DNA of 64,000 bases, taken from NCBI GenBank assembly GCA_027627225.1, contig CM051028.1, positions 20,955,201-21,019,200 on the forward strand, in the 5' to 3' direction. This document shows positions 59,501 to 64,000 of the stretch, in pieces. Source of the DNA: Congeria kusceri (lineage: Eukaryota > Mollusca > Bivalvia > Myida > Dreissenidae). Every line of letters starts with the position of its first letter. Position 1 is the first letter of the stretch. Below the pieces are notes generated by a model. It had not been told where the DNA came from, searched no databases, and saw only the letters and a program-made list of their open reading frames with translations. Position numbers and translations under genes: made by a program.

Positions 59501-62500
59501 TCGTGATCATAGAAAAAAAATATTTTCACTCGTGAATTGAAAATCAATATTATACTGTAACCAACAATTATCCTCAATATCTTATCATTATATAAATCTT
59601 CATATTTGAACAACACAATTTTAATAATTTTTATTGCCATTAGTTTCTGAGGTTGGAACCTAACGCTTATTCATTTTCAATGAACCCATCACAACACAAA
59701 ACCATCTATATATTGGAAGCTTTGATAAACAAATAATCTACCTGTAAATGGCTTAGATATAAATAGCATTTGAAATTCTAAATTTTCTATCATAAGTAAT
59801 TGAACGTGGGGTCACCAGATCTTCTTAGTCAGATTGTGCGACTGTACACATCCCGTATTTCTTGTTTCAGATTCTACTAGACGTGAAGAAGCTATTCCAA
59901 GCACAGCCTTCATTAGTAGATATAACAGTGCCTGAAGTAAGTGGGCTATTACATTCAGCGATTTTTTTGCTGCTTTGAGAATGGGTCCAACCCATCAAAT
60001 TGGGAATTTCATTTTCGTAAAATCTTGCTAATTGGGAATCATTTAAGAAAATTAATTAATTAATGAATTACTCAAACTTGTGTTATGTTCGTTGAACTTG
60101 GTATTTTAATGGTGTTAGTATAAACCATACATGATTACAACTTTAATTCACATTTCCAATGTATTTAGGATTGTGTTACTTCAGATTTGGAAATTTTGTC
60201 AATCCAAATGGGAATAATAAACTATATTTGGTATTGGGAATGGGTCTTTTTAGGAAAAAGTCTCTGACATTAGAGCCTACAACTATCTTGGTATGATTTC
60301 CTTTATGTAACTCCGTGCAAGTGGAATTGAGACTTTTCAGACTTAATTTCCTTTATATAACTCCATGCAAGTGGAATTGAGACTTTTCAGACTTACTTTA
60401 ATGAAAAGGAAATAAGTTCCTTACTTCACATTTCTTGTTCCAGTTTCAATATCCCAAAAATATTTAAAGACTGTCGTGATGGCAATAAAAGGGTTATGTA
60501 CTTATGTGCCAATGCTTTTCCTAAAATTAACCTCCGCTTCAAACTGTTAAGTAAGTTCAATTTTTGTCAATGATTATCTTTGTAAAATATAAAGTTTTCA
60601 TGTAATTAACATGCCATTTTGTCCTACTTTGATAAAATCAGCATGATATTGAAATAGTATTTGCTGTAGTATCTACAATCATTTCTATCTTTGCAGCCCA
60701 TTTCGTCAAATAGTATATCGTGTCTATTCCAGGGTGCAAAGTTCACAGTGTGCGGGGATATTCACGGCCAATATTATGATCTGCTCAACATATTTAAGAT
60801 TAATGGACTCCCATCAGAATCAAATCCTTATGTATCCTTCATGTCTTAACTTTTTTTTGATTTTTAGGGTTATACTTCTCTATACTGTCTAACACAATTA
60901 TACAAATGAGGCGTGTCGTGGGAAAATCGGGCTGAATGCATGTGCATAAAGTGTTGTCCTGGATTAGCCTTTGCAGGCTAACAGGCTAACCTGGGTCGAC
61001 ACTTTCTGCCTACAGTGGATTTATGTTTAAAAGAGACTTCCTTGAAACAGAAAATACCAGCGTCTGCACAGGCTGTTCCAGGTCGACACTTTATGCACAT
61101 GCATTAAGCCAGGGTTTCCAACAACAGGCCTCAAATGTACGTGTGCACTTGCTTGTGGTAACTGTGTTGCTGTATTGACAATGATTGAACCTTCACTAGG
61201 ATCTTCTACAGCTGTTAGATTTCTTCCAGTTTAACAGCGAATTATCTTATTATTTATTTTATATTTAAATAGTGTCACCATTTTAATTTATGTAACATCT
61301 GTTTATCTAGGTACAATTTTGAAATGTCAGAAAGGTTATTTTTGAGAAAAATAAATTGCCTTTATCAAACTTCAATCTGAGCAGTGACCAGTATTGTCTC
61401 AGCTGAAATGTAATTCTCTGCGAATGAAATTTCCATCCTCCTTAACTGTACCATCAGTTATTTAATGGTGATTTTGTAGACCGTGGTTCATTCTCAGTGG
61501 AATGTATATTCACGCTGTTTTCGTTCAAGCTTCTCTACCCAAACCACTTCTTTATGTCCAGAGGTAGGTATTGGCGGACCAAGCAGAGATTTTCTATGTG
61601 CAGAATATACTAGGCGAGTCGTGGCAAAACCGGGCTTAATGCATGTGCGTAAAGTGTCGTCCTGGATCAGCCTTTGTGGACGGCACAGGCTAATCCGGAT
61701 GACACTTTACGCCTGCATTGGATTTATGGTTAGAAGAGACTTCCGTGAAATAGAAAATACCATAAAAGCGGAAATTGCCATCCTGGATTAACCTGTGCAG
61801 ACTGCACAGGCTAATCCGGGACGACACTTTAGTCACATGCATTAAGCCTGTCGTTCCCACGACACGCCTCATATGTACCTTTGTTTTATGAGTATTTTTA
61901 TTTGCATGGGCATTCCTGTTGTGTTTTAAAATGTAAGTCAACATTTTGATAAAGTAAAAATATTGCCTTTTTATAACCCCAAAAAATTATTGTATTTTCT
62001 TTTTCTTTTAGATCAATGAAATTTTCACACCTACGGTTTTATTTGAGAATATTGATCAAAAGCTTATCAATTTCTGTGGTTCTTTATTGATGCTATACAT
62101 TCCAAATGATGTGATCTTTAACAAGGGTATCACAAATAAAGAGGAAAAATAATATATAACCTACTTATGAGGGATGTGTTGAAACTACATTACAGTACAT
62201 TATTTGGTAACATGCCTTTGTATGTGTCATTTTAGGAAACCATGAGAGCTATACCATGAATCAGATGTATGGTTTTGAAGGAGAAGTAAAACACAAGTAT
62301 CCTCGCAAAAATAAACCATTTCCCTAGCTTTAGTGAATACCCTGCATGACAGATTCCATCATTTAATAGGGTAGTGACAAGAAACATTTATGTCTACAAT
62401 GCAAAGGACTATTTCAACAAACACTGCAGTCAATATATTTGTCTTGTCCATTTGTATTATTACCTGGCCTATAACGAGTCATCAAATGTGCAATGTACAT

Positions 62501-63255
62501 CAGCAAACTAGTAATTTGTTCATCAAGACATAGGATTTATTGATTGGCATTGTTAAAACTTAATATTTCCATTGCCAGATTGCCTTTACATGACATAAAA
62601 AGGTTTTGTGTTAACTGTTTAACATTTTGGCCGGTGTTTATCAACCTATGCTTAGACTTTAGACTAGAAATAAAGAATATTTTTTAAACTGTTATGTTCT
62701 AAGAGCGCTGTAAAATGGAATCTTTTTTGGCATTCATCCACTGTAGTTCCAGCATTCTTTACTAAGAACGAATTGGTGAACATGGGCCCAGAGGTCATGT
62801 TTCAGAAACATCTTAAGTTTATCTTAAAATATTTTTGTAAGGTAATATTTTTAAAACAACATATAAATTAATGAATCCAATTACAGTTAAGTAAATTGTC
62901 GTTAATATTAAGTTGATAAATTAGCGAACATTTAGCAGAATTTCATGTATACATAAAATAAAATGCGTAATAAAAGTGACGATTTTAAGGCTAAGGATAG
63001 GAATTCACTTGTGATGTTTCTTGAATACAACCCCAGAACCTTGTCATACACAGTCTCTAGTTATCACCATAAGCAGCCCAGCATGAGATTTCCCAGTGCT
63101 AGGCTTGGCAGGCCTTGTTTTTGTCATCCTCTGATTACCACAGAAAGTGTCGTGTCCTTGACCCCTGGTACAGATTCACATCCAAGATGGCTGACCTGTT
63201 CACAGAAGTGTTCAACTGGCTACCTCTATGTCACTGCATCAACGGCAAAGTCTTG
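47431..63255 (+). CDS. PPP5C: Protein serine/threonine phosphatase 5 (exons 1-10; 3' end outside window)
   Basis: Ten exons with GT-AG borders and consistent phases give 354 codons; the human protein has 499, so roughly 145 residues lie beyond the right edge. Exons 1-4 code three TPR repeats, which in this family bind the C terminus of Hsp90 and hold the enzyme inactive. Basic and Asn residues of the carboxylate clamp are kept ([29 protein letters not shown]). Exons 5-6 are the linker and start of the catalytic domain. Exons 7-9 hold the PPP signature: [19 protein letters not shown] and GNHES, i.e. the metal-binding Asp/His/Asp/Asn residues and the proton-donating His. The product dephosphorylates Ser/Thr in Hsp90 clients in cytosol and nucleus. 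All exons are open and no key residue visible is lost. It is the only intact host gene here. Confidence 0.95.
49157..49264. repeat. Palindromic sequence in PPP5C intron 1
   Basis: GTTACTAAAAAT..AGTCACATGA..AATGAGAATC is followed by its imperfect reverse complement GATTCTCATTT..ATGTGACT..TTTTAGTAAC, giving arms of over 40 bases. Likely a small foldback element. Confidence 0.7.
49633..50101. mobile_element. Possible hAT-like MITE with GTCAGTGAAAAGTCAGGG repeats
   Basis: The ends CAGGGTTGCCGGCG and GCTGGCAACACTG are inverted, and AAGTCAGGGAA/CAGTGAAAAGTC text repeats inside both ends. I could not find an 8-bp target duplication, so the boundaries and class are uncertain. Confidence 0.45.
52340..53280 (-). 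pseudogene. LINE reverse transcriptase fragment on the reverse strand (PPP5C intron 1)
   Basis: Reading leftward: [20 protein letters not shown] and [19 protein letters not shown] (RT motifs B and C with FADD), then [20 protein letters not shown]. After a frame change near 52860 come [24 protein letters not shown] text and, further on, [20 protein letters not shown]. It differs in sequence from the other LINEs here. Upstream RT motifs are missing because the frame runs into the 42-bp tandem array. It is antisense to PPP5C. Confidence 0.85.
53292..53590. repeat. 42-bp minisatellite, about 7 copies
   Basis: Units contain AAAAACTGTCCGTACTTACC then TGGATCAGCCCTTACTTTGA and are nearly identical. 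With a period divisible by 3 the array is open on both strands (14-residue repeats). A lone diverged unit sits at 54423-54465 (CCTTGCAAAAACTGTAAGAA), just past a MITE. Confidence 0.93.
53938..54187. mobile_element. Palindromic MITE, GTCGTGGGAAAACC family, copy 4 (PPP5C intron 1)
   Basis: Full length, TGAGGCGTGTCGTGGGAAAA to CCGGTTTTCCCACGATATAC. The two inner hairpin modules are present. Confidence 0.9.
54608..54777 (+). CDS. PPP5C: PPP5C exon 2 (TPR 1-2)
   Basis: Acceptor TTTCAG, donor GTAACG. Encodes [39 protein letters not shown] and [13 protein letters not shown]. Intron 1 before it is 7.0 kb and carries most of the gene's repeats. Confidence 0.95.
55822..55893 (+). CDS. PPP5C: PPP5C exon 3 (TPR 3)
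   Basis: 24 codons, acceptor TTCTAG, donor [26 protein letters not shown] then DFET. Contains the Lys/Arg of the clamp together with the last residue of exon 2. Confidence 0.95.
56073..56355 (+). mobile_element. tRNA-derived SINE with 16-17 bp target duplication (PPP5C intron 3)
   Basis: The tRNA-like head (CCGGCTAGCTCAGTTGGTAG A box, GGGTTCGATTCCC B box) has an anticodon-loop triplet ACA and mismatches in the acceptor and T stems, so it is a SINE head and not a tRNA gene. The body has CTCTGATTCAAGTAGGGCAG and GTGCACTTAGTATTGGTAAA, and the 3' part ATATGACTGAAATACTGTTG then AAACAAACAA. The 3' domain resembles one I associate with deeply conserved mollusc/metazoan SINEs. TTCTCGGACCATTAAG precedes it and TTCTCGGACCATTGAAG follows it. 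Confidence 0.88.
56560..58412. repeat. 32-bp minisatellite, about 45-50 copies, in PPP5C intron 3
   Basis: The unit contains GATTCTTAGAACAAACTGG followed by CYGATTCTATATT; variants include CCATATT, GAGTCTTAG and AAAGTGG. It fills most of intron 3, is interrupted once by a SINE (56724-57040), and ends about 30 bases before the exon 4 acceptor. Variants occur in local runs, for example the CCATATT type at 57630-58030. Confidence 0.95.
56724..57040 (+). mobile_element. Second copy of the tRNA-derived SINE, inside the minisatellite
   Basis: GCTAGCTCAGTTGTTAGAGC, a degraded B box (GAGTTCAGGCCC), then the same body CTCTGATTCAAGTAGGGCAG and 3' end CCTGATATGACTGAAATACT with AAACAAACAAAC. The apparent target duplication CTATATTGAKTCTT cannot be told from neighbouring minisatellite units. 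Confidence 0.88.
58444..58588 (+). CDS. PPP5C: PPP5C exon 4 (end of TPR domain)
   Basis: Acceptor CGGCAG immediately follows the 32-bp minisatellite (about 30 bases away). Donor GTAAGT. Encodes [20 protein letters not shown] and [20 protein letters not shown]. Confidence 0.95.
59136..59257 (+). CDS. PPP5C: PPP5C exon 5 (linker)
   Basis: Acceptor TTACAG, donor GTATAG. Encodes [20 protein letters not shown] then [19 protein letters not shown]. Confidence 0.95.
59465..59566. repeat. Palindromic element, CACTCGTGATCATAGAAAA family, copy 2 (PPP5C intron 5)
   Basis: TGTTGGTTTTG..TTGATTCACTCGTGATCATA and the inverse CACTCGTGAATTGAAAATCA..ACCAACA. Matches the element at 24420-24539 in core and layout. 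Confidence 0.7.
59871..59936 (+). CDS. PPP5C: PPP5C exon 6
   Basis: 22 codons between TTTCAG and [26 protein letters not shown] then PE, the first helix of the phosphatase domain. Confidence 0.93.
60296..60395. repeat. 50-bp tandem duplication (PPP5C intron 6)
   Basis: ATTTCCTTTATGTAACTCCG..GACTTTTCAGACTTA occurs twice with two differences. Confidence 0.9.
60733..60831 (+). CDS. PPP5C: PPP5C exon 7 (GDxHG motif)
   Basis: 33 codons: [20 protein letters not shown] then [13 protein letters not shown]. Acceptor TTCCAG, donor GTATCC, a weak donor. Confidence 0.95.
60907..61133. mobile_element. Palindromic MITE, GTCGTGGGAAAACC family, copy 5 (PPP5C intron 7)
   Basis: Starts TGAGGCGTGTCGTGGGAAAA and ends AACAACAGGCCTCA. 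More diverged, and the middle is shortened. Starts 75 bases after exon 7. Confidence 0.88.
61458..61563 (+). CDS. PPP5C: PPP5C exon 8 (GDxVDRG motif)
   Basis: [20 protein letters not shown] then [15 protein letters not shown]. Acceptor CATCAG, donor GTAGGT. Bracketed by two copies of the palindromic MITE. Confidence 0.95.
61611..61871. mobile_element. Palindromic MITE, GTCGTGGGAAAACC family, copy 6 (PPP5C intron 8)
   Basis: TAGGCGAGTCGTGGCAAAAC to GTTCCCACGACACGCCTCAT, full length. Starts only 48 bases after the exon 8 donor. Confidence 0.9.
62236..62296 (+). CDS. PPP5C: PPP5C exon 9 (GNHE motif)
   Basis: [19 protein letters not shown] after the split Gly codon. Acceptor TTTTAG, donor GTATCC, again weak and identical to that of exon 7. 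Confidence 0.92.
63174..63255 (+). CDS. PPP5C: PPP5C exon 10
   Basis: Completes a Lys codon, then [20 protein letters not shown] and CINGKVL. Acceptor GTACAG, donor GTGCGT. The open frame continues upstream through the acceptor, but the family alignment fixes the start here. Confidence 0.93.
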
Positions 63256-63331
63256 GTGCGTACCCTAGCCATTGAAGTCAATAGGTCAATATCAATATAA
63301 GTATGAAAATATTATACAATTATTACTAGAG

Positions 63332-63441
63332 GGCCATTGAGCATTGATCTGATATTCACTGGTAGAAAAACATATTGACCGAGGTGCAGCTGAGGTCAAT
63401 ATGTGTTTATGCTAGTGAATATCAGATCATATTCTTTGGCC
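63332..63441. repeat. Near-perfect palindrome in PPP5C intron 10
   Basis: Left arm GGCCATTGAGCATTGATCTG then ATATTCACTGGTAG..CATATTGACC; right arm is its reverse complement ending in TTGGCC. The loop is about 13 bases. Likely a foldback MITE. Confidence 0.8.
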
Positions 63442-64000
63442 ATTTATTCAACAAATGTTTTATTATATGACAATGTTTTATTATATGAGATTCTATAGTT
63501 AACTGTTAGATTTTACTGACGTTAAACGCACCTTTCGTTAAAAACGGTGAAATGCACACCAAAAGTACTTGTATTGAAATGACGTCATTTCCGTAATAAC
63601 TTTGTTGGTACTGTTAAACCGAACTGTTTGTAGCAAGTGACGTTACTAGATGTATCCTCGGTGCATTTTCGCAAATGTTATTCGTAACGCCTGGAAACGG
63701 GTACCAACCTTAGCTATTTTAAGCCCATTGAATATGACTGGTGAAAACCCAAAGGTCATTGAATATGATATATATTTTGTGTTGTCGACCATGCTGTGGA
63801 CCAATGGGAAGTTGTTTAGTTATAGGTCATACAATATAGAGAAATTATGTAGCTATTAACATGTCCTGCATGTCTTTTGGATGAAATCTAGAGTACAGCT
63901 CAAGCAAAACACATTTTACTTGCTGACGTGGAGTCAGAATGATTTATGAGCCTAATTATTGGGCGTACCTTGGCAGAGTTGCTGGGACTGCACCATAAAA

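Noticed and set aside
62963..63268. 101-codon frame overlapping PPP5C exon 10
   Set aside because: Different frame from the family alignment; exon 10 is fixed by homology and by the GTACAG acceptor.
1..64000. CRISPR array, phage or bacterial defence system
   Set aside because: All tandem repeats lack unique spacers of regular length, and the window is clearly animal nuclear DNA with spliced genes.

Overview
This is eukaryotic DNA, AT-rich, intron-bearing and dense in repeats. The only host gene I can support is the 5' part of a protein serine/threonine phosphatase 5 gene (PPP5C orthologue): ten exons on the + strand between 47431 and 63255, running off the right edge. The mobile elements (GTCGTGGGAAAACC palindromic MITEs, AAGAGGGCC/GGTGAGC elements, tRNA-derived SINEs ending in CAAACAAACAAA, 2A-bearing LINEs with a PHD finger) look like those of bivalve molluscs, probably a heterodont such as Dreissena, Mya or Mercenaria. 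That placement rests on recall of repeat families and was not tested by a search. There is no operon structure, CRISPR array or prokaryotic signal.

Layout. 1-27.8 kb holds no convincing gene. It has microsatellites (3.5-4.4, 7.0-7.3, 12.4-12.6 kb), an alternating-orientation minisatellite bounded by inverted repeats (4.77-6.08 kb), a 24-bp minisatellite followed by a MITE (7.9-8.6 kb), a second hairpin-rich element (11.9-12.9 kb), many MITEs, the 3' end of a LINE (23.8-24.4 kb), and TTAA-flanked elements that carry a tRNA-like pol III promoter (16.4, 18.2 and 25.7 kb).

27.9-47 kb is a retrotransposon and transposon zone. It contains a nearly complete LINE with an intact 2A-like core and one frameshift (27.9-31.6), a GGAA microsatellite (33.4-33.9), a hAT element with an 8-bp target duplication (36.1-37.6), a MULE-like gene relic split by a truncated LINE (38.3-42.3), and a decayed PHD-finger LINE (about 42.4-47.0) that is itself split by a small hAT element with its own 8-bp duplication.

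47.4-64 kb is the PPP5C gene: TPR exons 1-4, linker exons 5-6 and phosphatase exons 7-10. Its introns have collected a reverse-strand LINE fragment, a 42-bp minisatellite, a 32-bp minisatellite of about 1.8 kb, two tRNA-derived SINEs and three copies of the GTCGTGGGAAAACC MITE, two of which closely bracket exon 8.

The most unusual observations are the TIR elements with internal class-II tRNA-like promoters, the two inverted-repeat-bounded hairpin arrays, the 2A motifs in two unrelated LINE copies, and several nested insertions whose pre-insertion site can be read directly in this window.
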